From assembly GCF_003369835.1 (NCBI RefSeq), contig NZ_QPMJ01000001.1:1607589-1671588 (forward strand): a stretch of DNA of 64,000 nucleotides. The letters are read 5' to 3'. The notes below the pieces were generated by a model, which had not been told where the DNA came from, did not search any database, and saw only the letters and a list, made by a program, of their open reading frames with translations. The position numbers and the translations under genes are program-made. Below are positions 42,220 through 50,562 of this stretch, in pieces. Within the stretch, counting starts at the first letter, position 1. Every line of letters starts with the position of its first letter. Origin of the DNA: Halorussus rarus (GTDB lineage: Archaea; Halobacteriota; Halobacteria; Halobacteriales; Haladaptataceae).

Positions 42220-43101
42220 ATGCCGCAACTCGACGTCGTCGCCGACCACGCCGAGGACTACCCCGTCATCGACACCCACTGTCACCAGCCCACCGAGGAG
42301 TTCCTCGTCGACGCGGGCGGGCAGATGATGCGGGACGCCGCCGAGAAGTTCGGCGCCGAGATGGAGACCGACACGTACGACCACCTCATCGAGGAGTACC
42401 GCGACTGCGGCATCGGCCGAGCCGTGCTGCTCGGGTGGGACGCCGAGACCAACACCGGGAACCCGCCGGTGCCCAACGACTACGTGGCCGAGGTCCGCGA
42501 CGAGTACGACGACTTCTTCGTCGGGTTCGCCAGCGTCGACCCCCTGAAGGACGACTGCGTCGCGGAGGCCGAGCGGGCGGTGGAGGACCTCGACCTCTCG
42601 GGGTTCAAGTTCCAGCAGATCGCCCAGGGGTTCGACCCGAGCGACCCCGAGCACGACGAGCTGTGGGACACCATCGAGGACCTCGGCGTCCCGGTCGTCT
42701 TCCACGGCGGCAGCTCGACCCTCGGCGCGGGCGCGCCCGGCGGGAGGGGCCTCAAGATAAAATACGGCGACCCGATGATGATAGACGACGTCGCCGCCGA
42801 GCACCCCGACCTCCAGATTCTGCTCGCCCACCCCGCCTTCCCGTGGGAGAAGGAACAGCTCGCCATCTGCCAGCAGAAGGGCAACGTCTACATGGACCTC
42901 TCGGGGTGGATGCCCCGGTACATCGACGACCAGGTGCTCCACTACGCGAAGACGCTGCTGCGGGACAAGGTGATGTTCGGCACCGACTACCCGATGATCG
43001 ACCCGGCGGCGTGGCTCGACCAGTTCGCGGAACTCGATTTCTCGGAGGACGTCCAGCGCAAGATACTCTGGGAGAACGCCGAGCAGTTCCTCGGGCTGTA
43101 G
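42220..43101 (+). CDS. Amidohydrolase (metal-dependent hydrolase or decarboxylase)
   Basis: 293-residue TIM-barrel protein of the amidohydrolase-2 group, as in ACMS decarboxylase. Metal-binding V-I-D-T-H-C-H at about 16-22, V-V-F-H-G-G at mid-barrel, L-L-A-H-P-A and the final Asp in M-F-G-T-D-Y-P-M-I. Haloarchaea carry several such enzymes; neither hydrolase nor decarboxylase substrate is known. The ATG at 42220 is chosen over the earlier frame start, which overlaps the protease gene. Confidence 0.88.
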   Translation: MPQLDVVADHAEDYPVIDTHCHQPTEEFLVDAGGQMMRDAAEKFGAEMETDTYDHLIEEYRDCGIGRAVLLGWDAETNTGNPPVPNDYVAEVRDEYDDFFVGFASVDPLKDDCVAEAERAVEDLDLSGFKFQQIAQGFDPSDPEHDELWDTIEDLGVPVVFHGGSSTLGAGAPGGRGLKIKYGDPMMIDDVAAEHPDLQILLAHPAFPWEKEQLAICQQKGNVYMDLSGWMPRYIDDQVLHYAKTLLRDKVMFGTDYPMIDPAAWLDQFAELDFSEDVQRKILWENAEQFLGL

Positions 43102-43143
43102 GCAGACTCCCCGCTCGAAATCCACTATCTCCTCACTCCTCCT

Positions 43144-43500
43144 TCACTCGCCGCCTATAACCGACGTCTCGTCGCTCCGCGCGTGATGAATCTCCACCTC
43201 GTGGCGGGTGTGCCGGACGTGCGTCTCGGCCCACCGTTCGGCGGCGTCGCTCGCCAGTCGCTGGACCTCCTCCGGGCAGTTGCGGCAGACCGCGCGCCAG
43301 GTCCCGATGCCGTCCGGGAAGTGGCCGGTGTGGCGCTTGTGGTCGAGCGCGAACTGCTCGACCGCGTGGTTGCCCACGCCCAGGTCGTCGAACTCCGTCG
43401 AGAGGTCCCACTCCCGGTCGCACCGCTCGCAGGTCACGGTCGGCGCGTCGAACTCGCCGTCGCCGGCGGGTGGGCCGCCGCTGTCGTTGGTGTCGGACAC
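43144..43500 (-). CDS. Conserved haloarchaeal zinc-ribbon-like protein
   Basis: 118 residues from the GTG at 43500 (V-S-D-T-N-D-S-G-G). It has C-E-R-C-D-R-E-W and later C-R-N-C-P-E-E, with an H-K-R-H-T-G-H helix between. The pairs of Cys and the His-rich segment suggest one zinc site. The longer frame to 43569 looks non-coding. Function unknown. Confidence 0.7.
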   Translation of the reverse strand: MSDTNDSGGPPAGDGEFDAPTVTCERCDREWDLSTEFDDLGVGNHAVEQFALDHKRHTGHFPDGIGTWRAVCRNCPEEVQRLASDAAERWAETHVRHTRHEVEIHHARSDETSVIGGE

Positions 43501-43579
43501 GCGTCCGGATAGCCGGGCCACGGCCTTGAATCGCTCGTCGTCGCGCCGGTGCCGGGAACTGCAGACCACCCCGCCGACT

Positions 43580-44419
43580 CTACTCCGAGATGCCGTACAC
43601 GTCGCCGGCCCAGTCGCGGGCGGGCGTGTCGTACACCGGGTAGTCGCGGTCGAGGTCGTCGAGCCGGCGTCGGTCGTCCTCGTCGAGGTCCCACCCGAAG
43701 AGGTCGATATTCTCTCGAACGTGGTCGGGCGAGGAGGACTTCGGGATGACCACGATACCTTGTTCGACAGCCCACTTTAGCACGATCTGAGCGGGCGTCC
43801 GGTCGTACTGCTCGGCGAGTTCCTGCACGGTGTCGTCGCCCAGCACCTCGGTCCGGGCCAGCGGCGCGGCGGCCTCGACCACGACGTCGGTCTCGCGGCA
43901 GTAGTCGACGAGGTCGGGGCGCTGGAACCACGGGTGGAACTCGATCTGGTTGACCGCGATGGGGACGTCCGAGACGTGCCGGGCGGCGCTGAGCTGGTAC
44001 GCGCTGAAGTTCGAGACGCCGACGTTCCGGACCAGCCCCCGGTCGCGCAGGGTCGCCATCGCGTCGAGGGTCTCGCGCAGCGATATCGCGGGGTTGGGCC
44101 AGTGGATCAGGTAGAGGTCGAGGTAGTCGGTGTCGAGCCGGTCGAGCGAGGCCTCGCACGACTCGACGACCGAGTCGTAGTTGAGGTTCGACGGCAGCAC
44201 CTTCGAGGTCAGAAAGAGGTCCTCGCGGTCGTAGTCGGCCAGCGCCTCGCCGATCTCGGCCTCGTTCATGTACCCCTCCGCGGTGTCGACGTGGGTGTAC
44301 GCGTCGTCGAGCGCGGTCCGGACCGACTTCTGTACCGTCTCGTCATCGAGGTTCCACGTGCCGACGCCGACGAGTGGCATCTCGTCGCCGCTCGGCAGTT
44401 CGACAGTTGGTACGGTCAC
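43580..44419 (-). CDS. Aldo/keto reductase
   Basis: 279-residue NADPH-dependent (beta/alpha)8 reductase. The catalytic tetrad region shows D-T-A-E-G-Y (Asp/Tyr), S-K-V-L-P (Lys) and I-H-W-P-N (His). Cofactor-binding I-P-K-S-S-S near the C terminus is typical of the AKR5-like branch. It begins V-T-V-P-T-V-E-L at a GTG. It would reduce a small aldehyde or 2,5-diketo-sugar; the substrate is unknown. Confidence 0.92.
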   Translation of the reverse strand: MTVPTVELPSGDEMPLVGVGTWNLDDETVQKSVRTALDDAYTHVDTAEGYMNEAEIGEALADYDREDLFLTSKVLPSNLNYDSVVESCEASLDRLDTDYLDLYLIHWPNPAISLRETLDAMATLRDRGLVRNVGVSNFSAYQLSAARHVSDVPIAVNQIEFHPWFQRPDLVDYCRETDVVVEAAAPLARTEVLGDDTVQELAEQYDRTPAQIVLKWAVEQGIVVIPKSSSPDHVRENIDLFGWDLDEDDRRRLDDLDRDYPVYDTPARDWAGDVYGISE

Positions 44420-44526
44420 GGCGGATGATGGCGGCTCGCACGGGCTTAGTTCTGCTGTAACCGGCGGGTCTACCGGGTGCTGCGCAGCGGACCCTCGGAT
44501 TCAGAACTCGGCGGGGCCGCCCCGGT

Positions 44527-45291
44527 TCACTCGAACTCGGGGTCCCGGCCTTCGAGGAACGCCGCGACGCCCTCCCCGTGCTCGGACGTGGCGTACGCCT
44601 GGGACTGGACCGCGTTCTCGTAGTCGAGCGCTTCCTGCCAGCCCTTCCCCATGTTCTCGTGGATGGCGCGCTTGGCGAGGCCGATGGTCCGCGTCGGGCG
44701 CTCCCGGAGCGTGTCCAACAGGTCCGCGACCGCGTCGTCGAGGTCGTCCGCGGCCGCGACCTCGTTGACCAGCCCCATCTCGGCGGCCTCTGCGGCCGAG
44801 AAGAACTCCCCGGTGAACGCGAGTCGCTTGGCGGTCCGCAGCCCCACGATGCGGGGGAGCAGGAAGCTCCCGCCGGTGTCGGGGATCAACCCGACCCGGA
44901 CGAACGCGCAGCTGAACGTCGCCGACTCGGCCGCGTAGGCGAAGTCGCTGACCGCCGCGACCGCCAGCCCCGCGCCGACGGCGTCGCCGTTGACCTTGGC
45001 GACGATGGGGACCCTGGCCGAGAGCGCCTCCTCGACGAGCCGACCGAACGTCTCGGTGACCCGCTCGTAGGCCTCGTCGGGCGCCTCCTCGCGCTCGGCC
45101 ATCGACTGGAGGTCCCCGCCCGCGCTGAACGCGCCGCCCTCGCCCGTCAGGACGATGGCGTCGAGCTCCGCGGGGTCGGCCTCGGCGAACACGTCGGCCA
45201 GCTTCCCGGCCAGCTCGGGCGTGAACGCGTTCATCACCTCTGGTCGGTCGAACGTGACGGTCCGGACGCCGTCGTCGTCTGCGATGTCCAT
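44527..45291 (-). CDS. Enoyl-CoA hydratase/isomerase
   Basis: 254-residue crotonase-fold protein. The CoA-binding and oxyanion region is S-A-G-G-D-L-Q-S-M, then G-D-A-V-G-A-G-L-A-V-A, and the second half has G-L-I-P-D-T-G-G-S-F-L-L-P-R. One of the two usual catalytic glutamates appears replaced (Asp in I-P-D-T-G-G), so isomerase or PaaB/PaaG-like chemistry is as likely as hydration. Unlike the other beta-oxidation genes here, it has no CGCAA-N3-TTGCG palindrome at its start. Confidence 0.9.
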   Translation of the reverse strand: MDIADDDGVRTVTFDRPEVMNAFTPELAGKLADVFAEADPAELDAIVLTGEGGAFSAGGDLQSMAEREEAPDEAYERVTETFGRLVEEALSARVPIVAKVNGDAVGAGLAVAAVSDFAYAAESATFSCAFVRVGLIPDTGGSFLLPRIVGLRTAKRLAFTGEFFSAAEAAEMGLVNEVAAADDLDDAVADLLDTLRERPTRTIGLAKRAIHENMGKGWQEALDYENAVQSQAYATSEHGEGVAAFLEGRDPEFE

Positions 45292-45389
45292 ACGCGCCCG
45301 TCCGCCGCCACGACGATAAGGGTACTCACTCCGACCGGGACACCGGCCCGACCGAAACCGCAAAGCCCGCTCGCGCCCTCTCTCCGCCG

Positions 45390-45779
45390 ATGCACGTCGA
45401 AATCCTGGGACAGACGGTCGAGCTCGACGCGGACCGCGTCGGCGCGTCGGAGGCGGAGATCCGCGCGCAGGTCGACGAGTACGCCGCGGGCGACCGCCGG
45501 ACCTTCGACCTGCCGGTCGAGCTCGTCGACGGGTTCGCGGGCGAGGTGATGGCCGAGATGCGGGCGATTCCGTACGGCGAGACCCGGACCTACGGCGACA
45601 TCGCGGCGGCGCTCGACACCGCCCCGGTCGCGGTCGGCCGGGCCTGCGGGGCGAACCCGGTGCCGCTGGTCGTGCCCTGCCACCGAGTGGTCGGCGCGGA
45701 CTCGCTGGGCGGCTACTCGGCTGGCGACGGCCTCCCGCTCAAGCGGGCGCTGCTCGACCACGAAACCGGGGAGAAGTAG
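45390..45779 (+). CDS. ogt: Methylated-DNA-protein cysteine methyltransferase
   Basis: 129-residue suicidal DNA-repair protein that removes alkyl groups from O6-alkylguanine. The active-site V-P-C-H-R-V at about 95-100, preceded by R-A-C-G-A-N-P, with Y-G-E-T-R-T-Y in the DNA-binding helix-turn-helix. The N-terminal domain is shorter than in bacterial Ogt, as in some archaeal forms. It ends two nucleotides before the convergent YwbE-like gene. Confidence 0.92.
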   Translation: MHVEILGQTVELDADRVGASEAEIRAQVDEYAAGDRRTFDLPVELVDGFAGEVMAEMRAIPYGETRTYGDIAAALDTAPVAVGRACGANPVPLVVPCHRVVGADSLGGYSAGDGLPLKRALLDHETGEK

Positions 45780-45780
45780 C

Positions 45781-45999
45781 TCACTCGTCGGACGCCACGC
45801 GCTTGACGTATCCGGTCGCGCCCGACTGGAGTTTCACCTTCGCCCCCTTGACGCTGGCGTCGTCGTCTTCCAGCACGGTCTGGATCTCGCCCATGATGCC
45901 CTCGGCGTCGGGCGCGTTCTCGGCGTTCGACTGCTCTATCTCGACCATCATGCCGCGTCGGAGCTCGTCGTCGCTCGGGCGGTCGCCTGTCTCTGACAT
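45781..45999 (-). CDS. YwbE-like (DUF2196) protein
   Basis: 72 residues. After an acidic start come R-R-G-M-M-V-E-I-E-Q, T-V-L-E-D-D-D-A-S-V-K-G-A-K-V and the end L-Q-S-G-A-T-G-Y-V-K-R-V. This R-x-G-x-x-V...G-x-x-G-x-V-K-x-V layout is the DUF2196/YwbE hallmark, a small beta-barrel of unknown function. ATG at 45999; the longer open frame upstream is not supported. Confidence 0.85.
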   Translation of the reverse strand: MSETGDRPSDDELRRGMMVEIEQSNAENAPDAEGIMGEIQTVLEDDDASVKGAKVKLQSGATGYVKRVASDE

Positions 46000-46340
46000 A
46001 CGGTACCCTGGGTTCGTGTCGGGCAAGAAGATGACGGCCCCGTCGCGGCCCGGATTATTTCCCCGATGTCGGCCATAACGACTAAGCAGATAGTACCACT
46101 CATTTAGGACGCGGTCGCGACCGGTCGCACCGCCAGCCATCCGTGACCGGGCCGCCCGCCGACCGTCGCCCGCGCTCGGCCATCCGGCGCGGGTCGGCGT
46201 CATCGGGTTCCACGCCCTCCTCTCGTCCCGCCGCTCGTCGCGGGCGGTGCGTCGGAGCCCCACATCGATTCGACGGGGTGCTGTAACTGGGACTTCGGAG
46301 ACGACGGAACTGCATTGCCATGAAGAACGGACCGGGGCGG
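46000..46340. other. Intergenic region
   Basis: 341 nt between the YwbE-like gene and the end of the paa operon. There are Arg-rich short frames on both strands, judged to be noise. An AT-richer stretch at 46045-46110 (GGATTATTT, CCATAACG, CATTTAGG) probably holds the promoter of the YwbE gene. No structured repeat stands out. Confidence 0.4.
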
Positions 46341-46514
46341 CTACTCGAACTTCTCGAACGGCTGTTCGCACGCGTTGCAGTAGTGCATCGACCGGCAGAG
46401 CGACGGCCCCTTCGGGTGCTCGCGCTCGGTGTCGGTCGACCCGCAGTAGGGGCACTCGGCGCCTGTCCGGTCGCCCGACGTGTCGACGCTGGGGTCTGGT
46501 CGGCGCACGGTCAC
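46341..46514 (-). CDS. PaaD-type zinc-ribbon protein, encoded apart from PaaD
   Basis: 57 residues from a GTG that overlaps the paaD stop by four bases. C-P-Y-C-G-S-T-D-T-E then C-R-S-M-H-Y-C-N-A-C-E-Q-P-F-E-K-F. In bacterial PaaD this C-x-x-C...C-x-x-x-x-x-C-x-x-C-x-x-P-F-x-x-F module is the C-terminal end of the same chain. Here it is a separate last gene of the operon. It probably works with PaaD in loading iron into PaaA. Confidence 0.87.
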   Translation of the reverse strand: MTVRRPDPSVDTSGDRTGAECPYCGSTDTEREHPKGPSLCRSMHYCNACEQPFEKFE

Positions 46515-47038
46515 ACGCTCAGGCCGAACTCGCGGAGGTCGTCCTTGCCGGCTTCGGTCACCATCTCGACGGACCACTCGGGACTCCAGACCAGGCGGAG
46601 GTCGACGGACTCGACGCCCTCGACGCCCGCGACCGCGCGCTCGACCTCGTCGGTCAGCATGTCGCGGGCGGGGCAGCCCGAGTAGGTCAGGGTCATCAGC
46701 ACCTGGGCGTGGACGCCCCCGTCCACGCGCTCGTCGATTTCGACGCCGTAGACGAGCCCCAGGTCGACGATGGAGACCGGCATCTCGGGGTCCTCGACGC
46801 CGTAGAGGGCGTCCCACACGTCGGCCTCGACGCCCTCGGCGCCCTCGCCGGTCGCCGGGAGGTCCTCGCGTTCCTCGCCCTCGACGTACTCGGTGTACGC
46901 GCAGAGCGCGGGGTCCGCACAGTCGTCGTCCAGCCCGGGGACGCCGCCGACTCCGGGGACGTCGTCGCCCCCGCTTTCCGTCGGGTCCGCTTCGTCCAAA
47001 TCGGGTATCTCGGGGTCGTAGGGCAGTTCGCTCGACAT
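46511..47038 (-). CDS. paaD: Phenylacetyl-CoA epoxidase accessory protein PaaD (MIP18/DUF59 domain)
   Basis: 175 residues. An acidic, Gly-rich N-terminal part (1-75) is specific to this protein. It is followed by a DUF59 domain (D-A-L-Y-G-V-E-D-P-E-M-P-V-S-I-V-D-L-G-L-V-Y-G-V) with the conserved metal-ligand Cys in Y-S-G-C-P-A-R-D. It is thought to help assemble the diiron site of the epoxidase. The zinc-ribbon half is encoded separately downstream. Confidence 0.92.
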   Translation of the reverse strand: MSSELPYDPEIPDLDEADPTESGGDDVPGVGGVPGLDDDCADPALCAYTEYVEGEEREDLPATGEGAEGVEADVWDALYGVEDPEMPVSIVDLGLVYGVEIDERVDGGVHAQVLMTLTYSGCPARDMLTDEVERAVAGVEGVESVDLRLVWSPEWSVEMVTEAGKDDLREFGLSV

Positions 47039-47042
47039 GGAA

Positions 47043-47882
47043 TCACGCCACCTCGTCGGGATCCTTCATGATGCGGGTCGCCTCGCTCCGGCCGAGTTCC
47101 CGGTACGTCCGGGTGAACTCCTCGCGGAGGTCGTCCCAGTCGTCCGTGTGCGATTTGTCCCGGCCGATCTCCTCGGGCAGGTCGCGATCCTCCGGGACCG
47201 ACAGGCCGAGGCCCTCCAGGTACGGCACCACCGTCTCCAGCCACGCCTCGCGCATGTCGACCAGCGACTCGGTCCGGAGGCCGAGGTCGTCGATGCGGGC
47301 CTCGATCTCCTCGTCGGTCGGCGCGAAGAGCGTGAGGGCGTGGGGGAACAGCCGGTCGAGCGCGTCCTGAACGCGCTTGCGGCCGTCCTCGTCGTCGGCG
47401 AGCCGCTCGAGCCAGTTCTCGGCGTGCTCGCGGTGGTAGTCCTCCTCGCCCTGTATCTTGCCGACCCGGTCGCGGATGCGGGCGTACGAGGAGTCGACCA
47501 GCGCCTCGAGCCGGAGCTCCTCGGCCACGTCGTAGAGGTACGACCGCAGGACGGGGTCGGCCCAGTCGCCCTCCGCGAACGGGAGTTCGGTCAGCGTGCT
47601 GTGTCGCCACTCGTCGGCGGGGCGCTCCCAGATGAGGTCGGGCTCGTCCGGCCCGAAGTCCTGGAGCAGGTCGTACCAGAGCCGGGCGTGGCCGAGTTCG
47701 TCCTGCGCGACGTTGGCCAGCGCGAGGTCGGACTCGAGGGTGGGCGCCCGGACCTGCCACTCGGTGTAGCGCTCGGCCAGCACGAACTCGTCGTCAGCGA
47801 GGCGGAAGAGCAGGGTCTCGACCGCCTCGCGCTCCTCGTCGGAGAGCTCGTCGGGGCCGGCCAGTTGCTCGGCGCTCGCCAT
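47043..47882 (-). CDS. paaC: Phenylacetyl-CoA epoxidase subunit PaaC
   Basis: 279-residue non-catalytic ferritin-fold subunit that pairs with PaaA. D-E-F-V-L-A-E-R-Y-T-E-W and A-N-V-A-Q-D-E-L-G-H-A-R are typical. Its ATG overlaps the paaB stop by one base (TGATG), so translation is coupled. The order A-B-C-D matches bacterial paa operons. Confidence 0.95.
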   Translation of the reverse strand: MASAEQLAGPDELSDEEREAVETLLFRLADDEFVLAERYTEWQVRAPTLESDLALANVAQDELGHARLWYDLLQDFGPDEPDLIWERPADEWRHSTLTELPFAEGDWADPVLRSYLYDVAEELRLEALVDSSYARIRDRVGKIQGEEDYHREHAENWLERLADDEDGRKRVQDALDRLFPHALTLFAPTDEEIEARIDDLGLRTESLVDMREAWLETVVPYLEGLGLSVPEDRDLPEEIGRDKSHTDDWDDLREEFTRTYRELGRSEATRIMKDPDEVA

Positions 47883-48202
47883 CAGTCGTCACCCCGCTGG
47901 CGCTCGGCCTCGGCCTCGACCTGCTCGCTCTCGGACTCGGCGACCTCCTCGGCCGCCGCCTCGAAGTTGTACGCTTGGACCCACCGGTAGGACTTGTCCG
48001 TCGTCCCGCCGAAGCTCGCGTCCTCGGTGTCGACTTCGCCGATCTCCTTCTGGGGGACGACCCACAGGCTGTTGGTCGGCTTGCGCCGGCCGTGCTGGAC
48101 CTCGGCGAACATGAGCGCCATCTCGCGGTCGGGCGCGTGGACGTTGCCGCAGTGGGTGTGGTACTCGCCGGACTGCTCCTGTCGGAACACTTCCCAGATC
48201 AT
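47882..48202 (-). CDS. paaB: Phenylacetyl-CoA epoxidase subunit PaaB
   Basis: 106-residue bridging subunit of the PaaA-PaaC complex. M-I-W-E-V-F-R-Q-E-Q-S-G-E-Y-H-T-H-C-G-N-V-H-A-P-D opens as in the family, with R-K-P-T-N-S-L-W-V-V-P. The C-terminal 25 residues are an acidic extension. The PaaA stop lies two nucleotides upstream. Confidence 0.95.
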   Translation of the reverse strand: MIWEVFRQEQSGEYHTHCGNVHAPDREMALMFAEVQHGRRKPTNSLWVVPQKEIGEVDTEDASFGGTTDKSYRWVQAYNFEAAAEEVAESESEQVEAEAERQRGDD

Positions 48203-48204
48203 GG

Positions 48205-49146
48205 TCAGTCTGCCGCCTGCGGACTCGCGCCCGCGCTCTTGGCTTCCCAGTCGTCCATGCTGTTCCGGACCCACTCGACGGCCTCCTGGGTGCGACGGCG
48301 CTTGCCGATCTGCTCGTGGCTGCCCTCGTAGTCGTTCTTCGCGATGGTGAAGAACTCGTCCCAGTCGAGGTCGTCCTCCTCGACCTCGTAGGTGCCGTCG
48401 CCGTTCTCGCGGATGCGGGGCTCGTCGGGGATCTCGAGGCCGTACTTCTCGGCCTTCGGGACGTAGGAGTTGAGGAAGGCGTTCCGGAGCTCGTCGTTGG
48501 TCATCGTCTTCAGGCCGACGTCGGCCGAGAAGTCGTGGTGGGTCGACTTGTCGTCGGTCGGGCCGAAGAACTGGATGATGCGGGGCCACCACGTCTCGAA
48601 GGCCTCCTGGGTCTTCTCCTGCTCTGCCTTCGAGCCGGTCATCAGCTCGTGGAGGATGGCCTCGCCGTGCTTGACGTGGAACCCCTCCTCGAAGCACACC
48701 TTGTCCATCGCGTGGGCGTAGGGCTCCCAGCTCGACCGCTTGAGCGTTGCCTGCCGGCGCATCGCCGCCCCGTCGACGAAGAACGCGATCATCGGCGTCT
48801 CGACCCACGACTCCAGCGGGTAGTGGAAGCAGTTGAGGAACTTCCCCTCGCCGGCGGCCAGTTCGTCGAGCATCTCCTCGCGGCTCTTGACGCCCAGCGA
48901 TTCGGCGGCACGGTACAGCAGTTGCCCGTGACCGATCTCGTCCTGCACCTTCGCGGAGAACGCCAGCTTCCGGTCGAGGCTGGGCGCCTCCCGGATGAAC
49001 GGGCGTTCGAGGTACGCCCCCATGATCTCGCTGTTCGCGTGGAACTGAATCATCCGAGTCGCGGCCTTCCGGTACTCCTCCGGGAGGTCGTCCTTCGGGC
49101 TGAATTCGCGCGGCCCGGCGCGCTCTTTCACCTGATCGATGTCCAT
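48205..49146 (-). CDS. paaA: Phenylacetyl-CoA epoxidase catalytic subunit PaaA
   Basis: 313-residue diiron monooxygenase subunit that epoxidises phenylacetyl-CoA. Iron ligands lie in K-V-Q-D-E-I-G-H-G-Q and E-E-G-F-H-V-K-H-G-E-A. It is the first gene of a tightly packed operon A-B-C-D-zinc ribbon. The usual electron-donating PaaE is absent here, so another ferredoxin/reductase must serve. ATG at 49146; the region before is AT-richer and holds the promoter. Confidence 0.95.
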   Translation of the reverse strand: MDIDQVKERAGPREFSPKDDLPEEYRKAATRMIQFHANSEIMGAYLERPFIREAPSLDRKLAFSAKVQDEIGHGQLLYRAAESLGVKSREEMLDELAAGEGKFLNCFHYPLESWVETPMIAFFVDGAAMRRQATLKRSSWEPYAHAMDKVCFEEGFHVKHGEAILHELMTGSKAEQEKTQEAFETWWPRIIQFFGPTDDKSTHHDFSADVGLKTMTNDELRNAFLNSYVPKAEKYGLEIPDEPRIRENGDGTYEVEEDDLDWDEFFTIAKNDYEGSHEQIGKRRRTQEAVEWVRNSMDDWEAKSAGASPQAAD

Positions 49147-49568
49147 ATACCGGAATCTAGACCCGGATTGCCAAACCAATTCACCCGTCCATGGGCGGGC
49201 TTTAAGTATTCCCGCGGGAAAGACCGTGATGGAAATGGGGAGAGAACCCGACCGACTACCGCAGCGCTCGGTCGACCAGACAACCTCGGGCGGGACCGAA
49301 AGGGCCCGGTCGCTCGCGTTTACGTGGTCGTCTCCGGCGGCCCTATTCGCGGCGGGCGGTGTCTCCGCGAGCGGAGCGAGCGGAGGCTCGTCCGACCTGT
49401 GGTCTGACGGTGTGGAGAGCCGCGAATATCCGCCGGAGTCGTTCGAAAATCGGAGATTTTCGTGATGACGAGAGAACTTCGCTCTCTCGAACCACGACCG
49501 CGAGCGACCGGGGGCTTTCTAAACGTTCTTCCCAATGGCTCCACAGCACGATTCGAGGGGGTCAATCG
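49147..49568. other. Intergenic region rich in palindromes
   Basis: 422 nt between the divergent paaA and HTH-10 regulator genes. It holds a 36-bp dispersed repeat (49361-49396) and two perfect inverted repeats: CGAAAATC-GGA-GATTTTCG at 49444-49462 and CGAGAGA-7 nt-TCTCTCG at 49469-49489. No convincing gene is present. Repeats this close to the regulator may act in its control or be mobile mini-elements. Confidence 0.55.
49361..49396 (+). repeat. 36-bp palindrome-rich dispersed repeat, copy B (intergenic)
   Basis: GTCTCCGCGAGCGGAGCGAG then CGGAGGCTCGTCCGAC. It is identical at 32 of 36 positions to the copy lying in frame inside the NAD kinase gene. CTCCG and CGGAG arms form the inverted repeat. 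Confidence 0.8.
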
Positions 49569-50210
49569 ATGATAGACGAGTGCCTCGTCGTCGAATTCTC
49601 CGTCACGGGCGACGACTGCCCCCTGGCGGACGCCGCCCGCGAGACCGGCGCGAGCGTCGACGCTCGGCCGCCGCAACTCCGCCGCGACGACAACGCCCTC
49701 CTCCGGTTCTCGGCCGGCGACGGCGCCGGTGAACTCGGCGAGGTGCTCGACGACGACGAGCGCATCCGCTACCTCCACGCTTCCCGGACCGACAGCAGGA
49801 CCAACTTCCGGTGCCTCTCGAAGCACCCCTGCGTCGTCCACGAGCTCACCGACGCGGGGTTCATGGCCGAGACGCTCCAGTACCGCGCGGGAACCGAACG
49901 CCACACCGGCGCCGTGGTGGGCCACGACGTGCTCCAGGGCGTGCTCGCGGCGGCCGCCGAGACGGTCGGGGTCTCGCTGGAGCGGGTCTTCCCCCTCGGG
50001 AGCGAGGACGACGAGGCGGTCGCCCAGCGCTGGGACGTGACGCCCTCCCAGGAGGCTGCGCTCCGGACCGCGCTGGAGTTGGGCTACTTCGAGGTGCCGC
50101 GCCGGACGACAGCCCAGGAGGTCGCCGACGAACTCGGCATCAGCAAGTCGGCGTTCCTGGAGCGACTCCACCGCGGGCAAGCCACCCTTTTCGAGCAGGT
50201 GTTCGGGTAG
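49569..50210 (+). CDS. Bat-type HTH-10 transcriptional regulator
   Basis: 213-residue protein. The N-terminal part (about 1-145) is a beta-rich sensing domain. The C-terminal HTH-10 segment reads L-T-P/D-V-T-P-S-Q-E-A-A-L-R-T-A-L-E-L-G-Y-F-E-V-P-R-R-T-T-A-Q-E-V-A-D-E-L-G-I-S-K-S-A-F-L-E-R-L-H-R-style; the key marks are G-Y-F-x-x-P-R and L-G-I-S-K-S. It is transcribed divergently from paaA and so is the best candidate for phenylacetate-dependent control. ATG at 49569. Confidence 0.85.
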   Translation: MIDECLVVEFSVTGDDCPLADAARETGASVDARPPQLRRDDNALLRFSAGDGAGELGEVLDDDERIRYLHASRTDSRTNFRCLSKHPCVVHELTDAGFMAETLQYRAGTERHTGAVVGHDVLQGVLAAAAETVGVSLERVFPLGSEDDEAVAQRWDVTPSQEAALRTALELGYFEVPRRTTAQEVADELGISKSAFLERLHRGQATLFEQVFG

Positions 50211-50305
50211 CCGGCGCCGAGGGCGGGGCGAATCGAGGGGTGCAGACCGCAGTCCGACCGCCTGGAATGGTTAGATTCTTGGAACGACGGCCGAACGACG
50301 CAGGC

Positions 50306-50503
50306 ATGGCCGGACCTGACCCCGCTCTCTCGGACATCGACCGGACCCTCGAACGCATCCACCGGACGCTGGAGTTCGTCGCCTTTCTGCTCGCCGTCCT
50401 CGTCCTCCAGAACGGCGGGACGCTGGGAATCGTCGTCGGTGGCGGCGCGGCGCTCCTCCTCGCGTACGACGCGCTGACGAACGTGCTCGAAAGCGACCGC
50501 TGA
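50306..50503 (+). CDS. Small membrane protein
   Basis: 65 residues: a soluble N terminus with D-I-D-R-T-L-E-R-I-H-R-T-L-E amphipathic helix, then two short hydrophobic segments, ending N-V-L-E-S-D-R. The ATG at 50306 has the right composition; the longer frame upstream is a shadow of the regulator gene. Function unknown. Confidence 0.6.
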   Translation: MAGPDPALSDIDRTLERIHRTLEFVAFLLAVLVLQNGGTLGIVVGGGAALLLAYDALTNVLESDR

Positions 50504-50562
50504 TTCGGTACGACGCACACCGATTCGCGAAGCGGTTCATCCTGCTCTTCGGAAGGAACTGC

